Assembly: GCA_020249865.1 (NCBI GenBank)
Contig: JADCEV010000012.1
Coordinates: 1 to 64,000, forward strand
Reading direction: 5' to 3'
Length of the DNA stretch: 64,000 bases
DNA from: Roseomonas sp.
GTDB taxonomy: Bacteria; Pseudomonadota; Alphaproteobacteria; Acetobacterales; Acetobacteraceae
Under the pieces are notes generated by a model. The model made no database searches, was not told the DNA's origin, and saw nothing but the letters and a program-made list of their open reading frames with translations. The translations under genes and the position numbers were made by a program. Positions 25,241-34,007 of the stretch are shown here, one piece after another (position 1 is the first letter of the stretch; the number at the start of each line of letters is the position of its first letter).

Positions 25241-26557
25241 TCAGCCTGGGCGCGCGGCGTTATTCGTGCGGATATCGATCTGGGCGCGGCGGCGCAAATC
25301 GCGCTGCAATTGGCGGGAGAGCAGTTCAACCCGATCACGCAACAGGATTTCGCGCGCCTGTTGCGGATTGGCTTCCGCCATGTTGCGGGTCTCACGCGCG
25401 CAGACCATGAAAATCAGGGCGCCATCCACGGAAATGATTGGCTGGGTTGCGCGCCCAATCGGCAAGCTGCCCAGCAGATCACGCAATTCGGGCGGGGTGA
25501 TATTGTCCAGCCGCACCGGGCCGGGATCGGCAGGGCGCGGACTGCCACGCGCGGCGGCATCCATAGCCTCACAGCCGCGCGCCTGGTCGGATAGGGTTTG
25601 CGCCCGCTGCAACTGCGCCAATTGCTGCGCGGTGGGCGCTTGCGGATTCACTTGGCCTTCAAAGGGCAGGAAGACCTGGCGCATGGTCATGATGGTAGCC
25701 ATGTCGCGCCCTGAAACACGCTTGTCGCGCAGCAAGACAATTTCAAACCCGCCAGGCACGCGAATAGGGTTGCTGATGGCGCCTTCCGGCATTTGACGCA
25801 GGATATTCGCCACCGCCGGATCAAAGCGATCCGCCGTCATCCAATCCATCGCGCCGCCTTGGATCGCGGATTGGGATTGGCTGAATTGCGCCGCCACCAT
25901 GGGGAAGGGCACACCTTGGCGCAGGCGCTGAATGACATCAGTCACAAAACGGCGCACCTGCGCTTCCTGGCCGGGATTTTCGACCGGGATGAAGATTTCG
26001 GAGACCAGGAATTCGGGTTCACCCAGCCGCGCGCGCTGGGCGGCGAGGAATTCATTCACCTCAGCCTCCGAAATAGTCGCCTGTTCGCCCAGCATACCGC
26101 GCAAAAGCCGTGCCCAGCCGATCTGCGCGCGGATTTGGTCGTACAAAACGCGCGGCTCGATCCCGGCGCGCCGCAAATTCTGCACCACACCACCAGGCGG
26201 CAGGCCATTGCGGCTTTCGATATTGGCGACGGAACTCGCGATATCCTGATCTGTCACCAGGATGCGCCGGCGGCTGAGTTCCTGAATACGCAACCGCTCA
26301 TCAATCAGCAGGCGCAGGATTTGATCCCCGCTTTGCGCACCCGTATCGCCCGCCATGCCGGCGGAAAGCGCCAGCAGGCGCCGGCGGCTTTCGACTTCGC
26401 TTCGTGTCACGACATCGCCATTCACAACGGCGACGATGCTGTTCACGCTGCCGCCCGCTGCTTGCGCCAAGGCAGGGCTTGGGGTGCCGTGCGCCAGCAT
26501 GGCTGCCAGCAGCACCAGCGCCAAAAGGGGCTTTCGGGTAAAGGTTAGGGCGCGCAT
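25241..26557 (-). CDS. surA: Periplasmic chaperone/peptidyl-prolyl isomerase SurA
   Basis: 438 residues from ATG 26557, supported by an exact AAGGAGG (26569-26563) six bases upstream. The signal peptide (about 1-32) has core LLALVLLAAMLAHG and ends near PALAQA. The SurA N-domain follows with NSIVAVVNGDVVTRSEVESR. Parvulin segments include FLVSEIFIPVENPGQ near 195 and FDPAVANILRQMPEGAISNPIRVP in part near 262. It escorts outer-membrane proteins, including LptD encoded just upstream. It lies 50 bases after lptD and 4 before rsmA. Confidence 0.93.
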   Translation of the reverse strand: MRALTFTRKPLLALVLLAAMLAHGTPSPALAQAAGGSVNSIVAVVNGDVVTRSEVESRRRLLALSAGMAGDTGAQSGDQILRLLIDERLRIQELSRRRILVTDQDIASSVANIESRNGLPPGGVVQNLRRAGIEPRVLYDQIRAQIGWARLLRGMLGEQATISEAEVNEFLAAQRARLGEPEFLVSEIFIPVENPGQEAQVRRFVTDVIQRLRQGVPFPMVAAQFSQSQSAIQGGAMDWMTADRFDPAVANILRQMPEGAISNPIRVPGGFEIVLLRDKRVSGRDMATIMTMRQVFLPFEGQVNPQAPTAQQLAQLQRAQTLSDQARGCEAMDAAARGSPRPADPGPVRLDNITPPELRDLLGSLPIGRATQPIISVDGALIFMVCARETRNMAEANPQQAREILLRDRVELLSRQLQRDLRRRAQIDIRTNNAARPG

Positions 26558-26607
26558 CAAAGCCTCCTTAAGCTTACCGCCTTTGGCCGGCGGGGTAGGG
26601 CAATGGC

Positions 26608-28878
26608 TCATAGAGCCCTCAATCCGAAATCGCCGATGGTCTTGAAGCCAAAGCGGAACAGCAACACCGTGGCCCCTGGATAGAAATCGCCTGTCGCGGG
26701 GTCTTCAGCATAACGCTTGACGAAACGGGTTTCAAAAATGAAGCATTCATCCTCATACATGGCCGATACGCCAAGCGCCACCGGGCGATTGAGTTGGATA
26801 TCCTGCCGGCCAAAGGCGCTGATTTGCCAAAAGCCAAGGCGCTGTCTTGCGCCCAAATAGACTTCCTCGCGCTGCGCCACAGGGTTGAGAAAGGGCATGG
26901 GTGGCGCCTGCAAATAGCCCAGGGTGAAGCCGGTATCCTGGGTGGGTCGCAGCGTGGCGCTGACATCATAGGCGCGGGCCGCAAAGCTTTCTCCGCCGCG
27001 CCGGGCGCGGCCGGTCAGGTCAAGCCAGGAGCTTGGTCTGAAGGTCAGTCGGCTGACCCAATCAGAGGCACGATTTTCCAGGCCGCTATAGGGGTAAAAC
27101 GGCCCGCCATTATCCTGAACGCGGAAGGATCGGCCGACAATGGCTTCAAGCTGACGATCTTCCGGCATGAACCAGGCGCCGCGCAATGCCATATCGGCGC
27201 GCGTGCCACCTTCCTGCCGATCCCGCCCGGTAAAGCGGTTGAGCGAAAACAGATTGGCATCGGTGAAGTCGAAGACGATGCTGTCTTCATTCGGGATGCG
27301 ATATTGGCTGCCGGTCATCGGGCCCGTCACCAATTGGACGCGCGGTTCGATCACCTGGCGACCCCAATCACCTCCATCACGCAAAAAGGGCATCCGCCAA
27401 TCAAGCGCCGTGCGGATATTCGCCGCGGCACTTTGCCCGCTGGGGCTGCCGGTCGCGAAATTCGGCGCAAGGTTGATATTCTCAAAATCATACGCCGCCA
27501 GATCGCTCTGCGCGCGCAATGTCCAGATGCCGCCCAGATCATCCATGCGCGGCAGCGCATAACCAATACGCGATGCAGCGCGCCGTGTGCTTGTGCCGGT
27601 ACCGCGAAAGATAGCGAAATTCCAGGTATCCAGCGTGAAACGCCCACCTAGCGAGTCTTCGGGCGATTCCCAATCGGCATAGATATTGGGCAGTACTAGT
27701 GGGATGCGGCTGATGTCATCGGTCCGCCGCAGCCCCTGATAGGCGCGAGCATCAAATCTTGCGAAACCCTCAGGCCCCCAAAAACCTTCAGTGAAAAGCG
27801 TTGTCGGCAGGACGCGCTGTGCACCATAGCGATAGATGCGGAGATATTGCTCGGAGCTCGCGCGGTTCAGGTCAAACCCGGCGCGCCAGGTTTCATCCAG
27901 GGAAAAGCGGCCCTTGGCGAAGATATGGCCGGCGAAGCCTTCTTCGGTGCCTTCGCTGCCGTCCAGATAGCCGGCAGAGCTGAAAACCTCGACTTCGCCA
28001 TTATTGAACCTGCGGCGGTAATCCAGCCCAAGATTGGGAGCACTATTGGTGGCGATGGTGGGGCGCAGCACCAATTCCTGGCTCTCATCAATTGCCCAGT
28101 AATAGGGCGTTTCAATGAAGCCGCCGAGAAACCTCGTGACGCCGAAGCTTGGGCTGAGAAAGCCCGATTGCCGTGCGGCAGACCCATCCGGATGCTGAAA
28201 ATAGGGCAGCCATATCACAGGCACACCAGCCATATCGAGCGAGGCACCGCGATAGCGTACCTGTTGTTCCGTGCGGTCCAAGGTGGCGGTACGCGCGCGC
28301 AGCTGCCAGATGGGTGGGGCGAGCGGATCATCCTTGCAAGGGTCGCAGACCGAATAGACCACACGCGAAAGATCAAAGATGGAACCGCCTGTGCGCCGCG
28401 CGCCAGTGGCAGCGATGCGCCCATTTTGCAGCAAATGTCCGCGCAGCCCTTCCAGTACGCCATCGCGCATTTGATTGGACAGGACCGCGCTTTCCGCGAA
28501 CATCACCTGGCCATCAGCTTCGATCAATTGGACATTGCCGCGTGCGGTGGCGACACCGGTATTGCGATTATAGGTCAGTTCATCAGCACGCAGGATGCGC
28601 CCGCCCTGAAAGGCTTCCACTCGGCCGCGCGCCACTACCAGGGCGGCGTTCTGGTCGTATTGCACTTCATCGGCGGTGAAGGTGACTGGCGCGTTCTGGG
28701 CTGGGGCCGCTGGTGAGGGGGCGGCTGGCGCGGCGGCGCCTGACGGTAGGCTTGGCTCCACCGCACCAGGCGAGGCGATCGGCGGCAGCAGCGGGGCCTG
28801 CGCGAATGCCCCGCGTGAGGCCAGCACCAAGACCATAAAGCCAAGAATGCGCCCAGCCCTGCCTAGCATCCTAACCAT
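26608..28878 (-). CDS. lptD: LPS-assembly outer-membrane protein LptD
   Basis: 756 residues from ATG 28878, overlapping the lptG stop; ATG 28869 is an alternative. A signal peptide (ILGFMVLVLASRGAFAQ) is followed by a Pro/Ala-rich stretch, an OstA/LptA-like beta-jellyroll with VTFTADEVQYDQNAALVV near 52 and LTYNRNTGVATARGNV, then the large C-terminal barrel. Cysteines are seen as CDPC after the jellyroll and in DECFIFETRF near the end, fitting the disulfide pattern of LptD. It inserts LPS into the outer leaflet with LptE. Co-located with lptF, lptG and surA. Confidence 0.94.
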   Translation of the reverse strand: MVRMLGRAGRILGFMVLVLASRGAFAQAPLLPPIASPGAVEPSLPSGAAAPAAPSPAAPAQNAPVTFTADEVQYDQNAALVVARGRVEAFQGGRILRADELTYNRNTGVATARGNVQLIEADGQVMFAESAVLSNQMRDGVLEGLRGHLLQNGRIAATGARRTGGSIFDLSRVVYSVCDPCKDDPLAPPIWQLRARTATLDRTEQQVRYRGASLDMAGVPVIWLPYFQHPDGSAARQSGFLSPSFGVTRFLGGFIETPYYWAIDESQELVLRPTIATNSAPNLGLDYRRRFNNGEVEVFSSAGYLDGSEGTEEGFAGHIFAKGRFSLDETWRAGFDLNRASSEQYLRIYRYGAQRVLPTTLFTEGFWGPEGFARFDARAYQGLRRTDDISRIPLVLPNIYADWESPEDSLGGRFTLDTWNFAIFRGTGTSTRRAASRIGYALPRMDDLGGIWTLRAQSDLAAYDFENINLAPNFATGSPSGQSAAANIRTALDWRMPFLRDGGDWGRQVIEPRVQLVTGPMTGSQYRIPNEDSIVFDFTDANLFSLNRFTGRDRQEGGTRADMALRGAWFMPEDRQLEAIVGRSFRVQDNGGPFYPYSGLENRASDWVSRLTFRPSSWLDLTGRARRGGESFAARAYDVSATLRPTQDTGFTLGYLQAPPMPFLNPVAQREEVYLGARQRLGFWQISAFGRQDIQLNRPVALGVSAMYEDECFIFETRFVKRYAEDPATGDFYPGATVLLFRFGFKTIGDFGLRAL

Positions 28879-29995
28879 CCTCAAGATGCAGCAGCAGCGC
28901 TGCCGCCAACAGGAACCCGGCACCCGCTGGCGCCCAGGCGGCCAATACCACAGGCAGCGTGCCCGCTTCACCAAATTCGCCCGTGATCTTGTCCAGCACG
29001 AAAAGCGCGAAGCCGGCGCTGACCCCGCCCGCGATCATGCGCGCCACGCCGCCGCGTCGGGCCGAGCGCATGGAAAACCCAGCCGCGAGCAGCGCCATGG
29101 CAATGGCAAGCAAAGGTAGCGCCAGCAGGGATTGGAAATACAGCCGATGGCGAATGGCGGAAAATCCTGCATTTTCCAGAACCGTGATGAATTCCGGCAA
29201 GGCCCAAAGACTGAGCGTATCGGGGCTGGCGAAGGAATTCTCAATCCTCTCAGGGGTCAATTCGGTCGGGAAATCGAGGCTTTGCGGCGCGCCCGCGACA
29301 CGGTCTGCACCAAAAACCATGGCGCCATCAAAGCGCCAACGCCCAGGCTGGAGCAAGGCCGATGTGGCTTCGATGCGCGCCAGGGGGCGATCTTCTGCCG
29401 AAAGGCGCCACACAGTGACCTCGGCCAGGCGCAGCGCCTCACCGGGGCGCAATTCCCGCGTGGCAATGGGGCGGCCGGAAATGATCGCAACACCCTGCGG
29501 TTGCAGACCATCATCCGCCTGCCGCAGCCAAAGCCGGCCGCCGGCCAGTGCCGTGATACCCCCAACATTGCGGAGATAGAGCTGATCAAGCCGCTCCGCC
29601 CGCGCCAACATGGCCGAGGAGAGCGGCGAAAGCGCCATGCTGGCGCCAAGCCCAAGCAATAGCGCCACCAATACAGGTCCAGCCAGGAACCCCCAGGCGG
29701 AAATGCCCGCCGCGCGCGCCACCACCAATTCGGAAAACCGCGTCAGCCGCCAAAAGGCGATAATCCCCCCGAGCAACACCGCGAAGGGCAGGATTTGCAT
29801 CGCAACAAACGGCACGCGGAGTGCTGCGATTTGCGAGACCAGGGCGAAATTCGCTTCTGGCCGCGTTGCCGCGCGGCGCAGCAATTCGATCAGGTCGAAT
29901 AGCGCGACCAAGGCGGATAGCGCCAAGACCATCAGCAGTGCCATGGCGGCAAAACGCCGTGCCACATAGGTCATGAGTGTGATGGGCAGCGTCAT
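28871..29995 (-). CDS. lptG: LPS export ABC transporter permease LptG
   Basis: 374 residues, six membrane helices with a large periplasmic beta-jellyroll in the middle (about 110-270). The N-terminus TYVARRFAAMALLMVLALSA and FSELVVARAAGISAWGFLAGP are typical of the YjgP/YjgQ family. With LptF and the LptB ATPase it extracts LPS from the inner membrane. Overlaps lptF by ATGA and lptD by 8 bases. Assignment as LptG rather than LptF rests on gene order and similarity in pattern. Confidence 0.92.
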   Translation of the reverse strand: MTLPITLMTYVARRFAAMALLMVLALSALVALFDLIELLRRAATRPEANFALVSQIAALRVPFVAMQILPFAVLLGGIIAFWRLTRFSELVVARAAGISAWGFLAGPVLVALLLGLGASMALSPLSSAMLARAERLDQLYLRNVGGITALAGGRLWLRQADDGLQPQGVAIISGRPIATRELRPGEALRLAEVTVWRLSAEDRPLARIEATSALLQPGRWRFDGAMVFGADRVAGAPQSLDFPTELTPERIENSFASPDTLSLWALPEFITVLENAGFSAIRHRLYFQSLLALPLLAIAMALLAAGFSMRSARRGGVARMIAGGVSAGFALFVLDKITGEFGEAGTLPVVLAAWAPAGAGFLLAAALLLHLEDG

Positions 29996-31125
29996 GACAG
30001 CGCCTCACGCGGGGGCGGCCGACGCGGCAGGCCTGGGGCGCCGCCCAGCCACCAGGCGGAAATCACCCCCGGCAGGATGGCATGCAGCCAAATCAGCCAG
30101 ATCAGCCCATCGCGCCGCGTTGCCGCATTGCTGATGGTCAGGCCAAGCGCCAGCAACGCAACCATGATGCCGATGCCAAGCACGACGCCGAAGCCGCCGC
30201 CATGGCGACGGAATTGCCCGGTCAGCGCCACCGCCAAGCCGACCAGCGCGAAGGAAAGCGCCGTCAGCGGGCTGGCCATGCGTTGATGCGCCTCTGCCCG
30301 GAAGCGCCTGATTTCGCGCGGGCGCAGCCCTTCGGCGGGATCAGGGTCCAACAATTCGGCAATGGAGCGTTCCCGGCTGTCTCGGCTGCGCGTCTCCTCG
30401 TTCCGCGCCACGCGCGCCAGATCAACGCTGTTTTCGGAAAAGCTCAACACTGTCAGACGCGGCGGCGCACCCGATGCGCCCTTTTCCATCTGTTGGCGCA
30501 CGCCATCGTAAAGCGTCACGCGCGGACCTTCCGGCCCCTGTCCGATGCGCCCGGCTTGCGCCAGGATGGTCACCGCGCCGCCGGCTTCGCGTTGGTCATG
30601 CACCAAAATGCCACGCAACGTGCCATCGGCTTCGCGCTTGCGGGCATAGACGGTCAGATCATTGCCGACGGTCGAAAAAACCCCCTCCTGCAACAAGACG
30701 CCCACCAATTGATTGCGGATTTCAAACTGCCATTGCCGAAAGGCGGTATGGCTGAGCGGCACCAGCCAGAAATTCAGGAAGGCCATCACGGCCACCACCA
30801 AAAGCCCCAGCGCCAAGGCAGGGCGTGCGATTTGCCAATTGGAAAGCCCCGCGGCGCGCATCACCACCAATTCGCGGTCGCCGGCCAGGCGCAAATGCAC
30901 GAACAGCATCACGATGAAGGTCGTGATCGGCAGAATGACCGAAAAGAAGGATGGCAATAAAAGGCTTGTCAGTTCGAAAAACACCGCAAGCGACAAGCCG
31001 CGATCCAACACCAATTCAATGAAGCGCAGCGATTGCGTCAGCCAGACAAGCGCCGCCAGCCCCACCGTTACGGCAAGCAGGGCCAGGGAAAGCTGGCGGA
31101 AAAGATATCGGTCAAGCAGGGTCAT
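29992..31125 (-). CDS. lptF: LPS export ABC transporter permease LptF
   Basis: 377 residues from ATG 31125; an in-frame GTG at 31137 would add four residues. It begins TLLDRYLFRQLSLALLAV and contains AGDRELVVMRAAGLSNWQIARPAL, the cytoplasmic coupling-helix region, plus a periplasmic domain and three C-terminal helices including SPLTALSFALVGLAVAL. It partners LptG. Together lptF-lptG-lptD-surA form an outer-membrane biogenesis block. It lies 51 bases beyond the dehydrogenase gene on the same strand. Confidence 0.92.
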   Translation of the reverse strand: MTLLDRYLFRQLSLALLAVTVGLAALVWLTQSLRFIELVLDRGLSLAVFFELTSLLLPSFFSVILPITTFIVMLFVHLRLAGDRELVVMRAAGLSNWQIARPALALGLLVVAVMAFLNFWLVPLSHTAFRQWQFEIRNQLVGVLLQEGVFSTVGNDLTVYARKREADGTLRGILVHDQREAGGAVTILAQAGRIGQGPEGPRVTLYDGVRQQMEKGASGAPPRLTVLSFSENSVDLARVARNEETRSRDSRERSIAELLDPDPAEGLRPREIRRFRAEAHQRMASPLTALSFALVGLAVALTGQFRRHGGGFGVVLGIGIMVALLALGLTISNAATRRDGLIWLIWLHAILPGVISAWWLGGAPGLPRRPPPREALS

Positions 31126-31176
31126 CGGCCACGCCACCCTAACCGCTTGGCGCCCATGCCGAAAGCGGCAACGGCT

Positions 31177-32595
31177 TCAGGGCAGCACCTTGCCGGGATT
31201 CATCAAGCCCTTGGGGTCCAGCGCGGCCTTGATCTGCCGCATCACGGCAAGCTCCGCGCCCCCGCGCCAGGCCTCCATCATATCGGTCTTGAGCTGCCCG
31301 ATGCCATGTTCCGCGCTGAAGGACCCGTCCAAATCCCGCACCACCTCATTCACGCAATCCATGATGTCGTGGCTGCGCGCCAGGAAGGTGGCTGGATCAG
31401 CGCCTTCGGGCTGCACCAGATTCACATGGATATTGCCATCGCCCATATGACCGAAGGGCATGGGGCGAATACCGGGGATCAGCTTGCGGCAGGCTTCCGA
31501 AGCACGCTCGATCAATTCCGGCACGCGGGAGACGGGGACGGAGACATCATTCTTCACCGAAGCGCCGGCCTTGCGCTGCGCTTCCGTGTGTTCTTCGCGA
31601 ATGCGCCAAATGGCGGCGCGCTGCGCTTCGCTTTCGGCCAACACGGCATCCAGCACTTCGCCGGATTCCATGGCAGGTGCCAGCACCAGCTCCGCCAAGC
31701 CGCGCAAATCCGCATCCGGCCGTGTTGAGGCCAAATCAATCAGCACGTAATGGGCGGCACGTTCAGCCAAAGGCAGGGTAACGCCGGGGATCAATTGTAC
31801 GGTCAGGTCAACGCCATCGCCCGACATATATTCAAAGGCGCGGATCGCGCTTTCGTCATTGTCGCGAAAGCGCCGAAACAGGCCAAGCGCGGCCTCGGCA
31901 TCGCGAACGGCGGCGAAAATCACCTCATTGGCGCGTGGGCGGGCGAAAAGCTTCAGCACAGCGGCGGTGATGATGCCAAGCGTGCCTTCCGCACCCACAA
32001 AAACATGGCGCAGCGCATAGCCGGTATTGTCTTTGCGGAGCCGCCTCAAGCCATGCCAGATGCTGCCGTCGGGCAGCACCACTTCAAGCCCCAGCATCAA
32101 TTCCCGCGCATTGCCGTAGCGCACGGTGTTGTTGCCGCCGGCATTGGTGGAAAGCACGCCGCCGATCATGGCAGTACCCTCACCCCCGAAGCTGAGCGGG
32201 AAAAGGCAACCGGCAGAAGCAGCGGCTTCCTGCGCGGTTTTCACCACCACGCCCGCGTCAGCCGTCATGGTCATATCCACCGGATCAAGATCGCGGATGC
32301 GGTTCATGCGCGCGAGGGAAACAATCACGGCGCGCCCCGAAGCATCAGGCGTGGCACCACCCACCATGGAGGTATTTCCCCCTTGCGGCACAATGGCGAT
32401 GCCGGCGGCGCTGCACAGCCTGACTGCTTCGGCCAATTCGGCGGTATTGGCGGGACGGAGCAGCGCCATGGCGCGGCCCTGATAGAGGCTCCGCCAATCC
32501 GCCAGCGCGGGCGCGAGGTCTGAGGCTTCGGTCAGCAGCCCGGCGGGGCCAAGCAGGCTGGCAAGCGCGGGGATGAGGGAGGGTGAATCGGCCAT
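31177..32595 (-). CDS. FAD-linked 2-hydroxyacid dehydrogenase (GlcD/D-lactate/D-2-hydroxyglutarate type)
   Basis: 472 residues. PP-loop FAD-binding domain (about 40-215): IVPQGGNTSMVGGATP near 70, SFGGEGTAMIGGVLSTNAGG near 134 and GLEVVLPDG. FAD-oxidase C domain: MPFGHMGDGNIHVNLVQP near 384 and AEHGIGQLK near 432, binding substrate and metal. It oxidises a D-2-hydroxyacid such as D-lactate, glycolate or D-2-hydroxyglutarate, donating electrons to quinone or cytochrome. It lies 40 bases after a Bug-type binding protein, suggesting a carboxylic-acid substrate. Confidence 0.9.
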   Translation of the reverse strand: MADSPSLIPALASLLGPAGLLTEASDLAPALADWRSLYQGRAMALLRPANTAELAEAVRLCSAAGIAIVPQGGNTSMVGGATPDASGRAVIVSLARMNRIRDLDPVDMTMTADAGVVVKTAQEAAASAGCLFPLSFGGEGTAMIGGVLSTNAGGNNTVRYGNARELMLGLEVVLPDGSIWHGLRRLRKDNTGYALRHVFVGAEGTLGIITAAVLKLFARPRANEVIFAAVRDAEAALGLFRRFRDNDESAIRAFEYMSGDGVDLTVQLIPGVTLPLAERAAHYVLIDLASTRPDADLRGLAELVLAPAMESGEVLDAVLAESEAQRAAIWRIREEHTEAQRKAGASVKNDVSVPVSRVPELIERASEACRKLIPGIRPMPFGHMGDGNIHVNLVQPEGADPATFLARSHDIMDCVNEVVRDLDGSFSAEHGIGQLKTDMMEAWRGGAELAVMRQIKAALDPKGLMNPGKVLP

Positions 32596-32635
32596 AAGCC
32601 GTTCAAACCCCCCTGCCCGGCGCGGTCAAGTTCTT

Positions 32636-33592
32636 CTACTCGACCTTGATCTCGGCCGCCGTGATCAGCGCCTGCCAGCGGGTGATCTCGGTAGCGTTGA
32701 AGCGGGCCAGTTCCGCCGCATTGCCGGGCATGGGTTCAAAGCCCAGCGTGGAGAGGCGTTCCACCACGGCGCGATCCGCCAGCACCCGCGCCAAGGCGGC
32801 TTCCATGCCGCGCACCGCCTCGGCCGGGGTATTGGTGGGGGCATAGACGCCCATCCAGGCGGCAATGTCATAACCGGCAAGCCCCGCTTCCTGGAGGGTT
32901 GGCAGATTGGGCAACAGGGCGCTCCGCTGCGCGCCCGTCACCGCCAAAGCGCGCACCTCATTCCCGCGCGCCAGTGGAATGCCGATAGTGAGGTCCACAA
33001 TGGCAAAGGAAATCCGCCCCGCCACCAGATCGGTCATGGTATTGGCCGAGGAGCGATAGGGCACATCCAGCACCTCGGCCCCGATCTGGCGCACAAAACT
33101 TTTGCCGGCGGCGAGATAAACCGCTGACCAATGGCCGAAGCTGAATTTGCCGGGTTCGGCCTTCAGCGTGGTGATGAAGGCGCCGATGGTCTCGGCCTTC
33201 ACGCTTGGATGCACAGCAAGCATCAAGGGAAAAACGCCAATGCGCCCAACCGGGGTGAAATCGCGCAGCGGATCATAGGGCAGGCTGCGATAGAGCGCGG
33301 GGTTGATCGCCTGGGTGGTGCCTGTAGTGAAGAAGAAACTATAGCCATCAGGCCGGGCGCGTGCGGCGGCGACCGCGCCGATATTGCCATTGGCGCCGCC
33401 GCGATTTTCGATCACCACCGGCTGACCCAAATTGCGCCCAAGATGTTCGGCCAGGATGCGCGCCACGCCATCCGTGCCGCCGCCGGCGGCGAAGGGAACA
33501 ATGGCGGTGATAGGTCTTTCCGGCCAGGCGGCAAGGGTGGGATGTGCTGCCAGCGCCATGACGGCGCTGATGATGAAGCCAAGAAGGCGCAT
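32636..33592 (-). CDS. Bug-family tripartite tricarboxylate transporter substrate-binding protein
   Basis: 318 residues from ATG 33592, preceded by AGGAGAGG; the in-frame ORF continuing to 34255 is antisense to the next operon and was rejected. Signal peptide about 1-22 (LLGFIISAVMALAAHPTLA), then WPERPITAIVPFAAGGGTDGVAR and ENRGGANGNIGA, the Bug hallmarks. It would bind a carboxylate in the periplasm. No TctA/TctB membrane genes are present, so it is an orphan. Divergent from a tautomerase/CoA-transferase pair. Confidence 0.92.
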   Translation of the reverse strand: MRLLGFIISAVMALAAHPTLAAWPERPITAIVPFAAGGGTDGVARILAEHLGRNLGQPVVIENRGGANGNIGAVAAARARPDGYSFFFTTGTTQAINPALYRSLPYDPLRDFTPVGRIGVFPLMLAVHPSVKAETIGAFITTLKAEPGKFSFGHWSAVYLAAGKSFVRQIGAEVLDVPYRSSANTMTDLVAGRISFAIVDLTIGIPLARGNEVRALAVTGAQRSALLPNLPTLQEAGLAGYDIAAWMGVYAPTNTPAEAVRGMEAALARVLADRAVVERLSTLGFEPMPGNAAELARFNATEITRWQALITAAEIKVE

Positions 33593-33609
33593 TTTCCTCT
33601 CCTGATCCT

Positions 33610-33626
33610 GCGCGGTTGATCCGCGC
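33610..33626. promoter_or_regulatory. 6-bp inverted repeat in the divergent intergenic region
   Basis: GCGCGG, a five-base TTGAT loop and CCGCGC lie 18 bases upstream of the Bug gene start and about 60 bases from a TTGACA box facing the tautomerase gene. It could be an operator or leader hairpin. Confidence 0.3.
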
Positions 33627-33687
33627 TTTGGTCCTGCGCCGATATGCTGTGATGTTGTGCGGCAGAGGTCCAGTGCCTTTGCGCTGC

Positions 33688-33716
33688 TTGACAGATTTTG
33701 GTGGGATGCCGAGGCT
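33688..33716 (+). promoter_or_regulatory. Candidate promoter for tautomerase/CoA-transferase pair
   Basis: Exact TTGACA at 33688-33693; the region 17 bases later (GAGGCT) is a poor -10. The start codon follows 46 bases on. Supported by the -35 only. Confidence 0.35.
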
Positions 33717-33761
33717 TTTGTGATCCGAAAAAGCACAGCCTTTCTTCTGGAGTGATGCGCA

Positions 33762-34007
33762 ATGCCCTTGGTCACGATCACGCTGGCGCGCCGCGCGGCG
33801 CCAACATCACCGGAAAAGAAAGCCGAAATCATCGCCGGAGTCACGGAGTTGCTGGTGGAAACCCTGGACAAGCGCGCCGAGGATGTTGTTGTGCTGATCG
33901 AAGAACTTGACCCGGATAATTGGGGCCAGGGCGGCATCACTGCCTCGGAAATACGGCGCCGGCGCGTCGCGACGATGGCCAAGCATGAAGGAGAGAAAAC
34001 ATCGTGA
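33762..34007 (+). CDS. 4-oxalocrotonate tautomerase family protein
   Basis: 81 residues. Pro2 directly follows the initiator Met and, once Met is removed, is the catalytic base of this superfamily; PLVTITLARR is the usual first strand. EKKAEIIAGVTELLVETL forms the helix and EDVVVLIEELDPDNWGQGG the second half, here with the W-G-x-G-G-I ending seen in 4-OT. It interconverts enol and keto acids, for example in catechol meta-cleavage breakdown. It overlaps the CoA-transferase start (GTGA), implying a shared pathway. The substrate is unknown. Confidence 0.87.
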   Translation: MPLVTITLARRAAPTSPEKKAEIIAGVTELLVETLDKRAEDVVVLIEELDPDNWGQGGITASEIRRRRVATMAKHEGEKTS

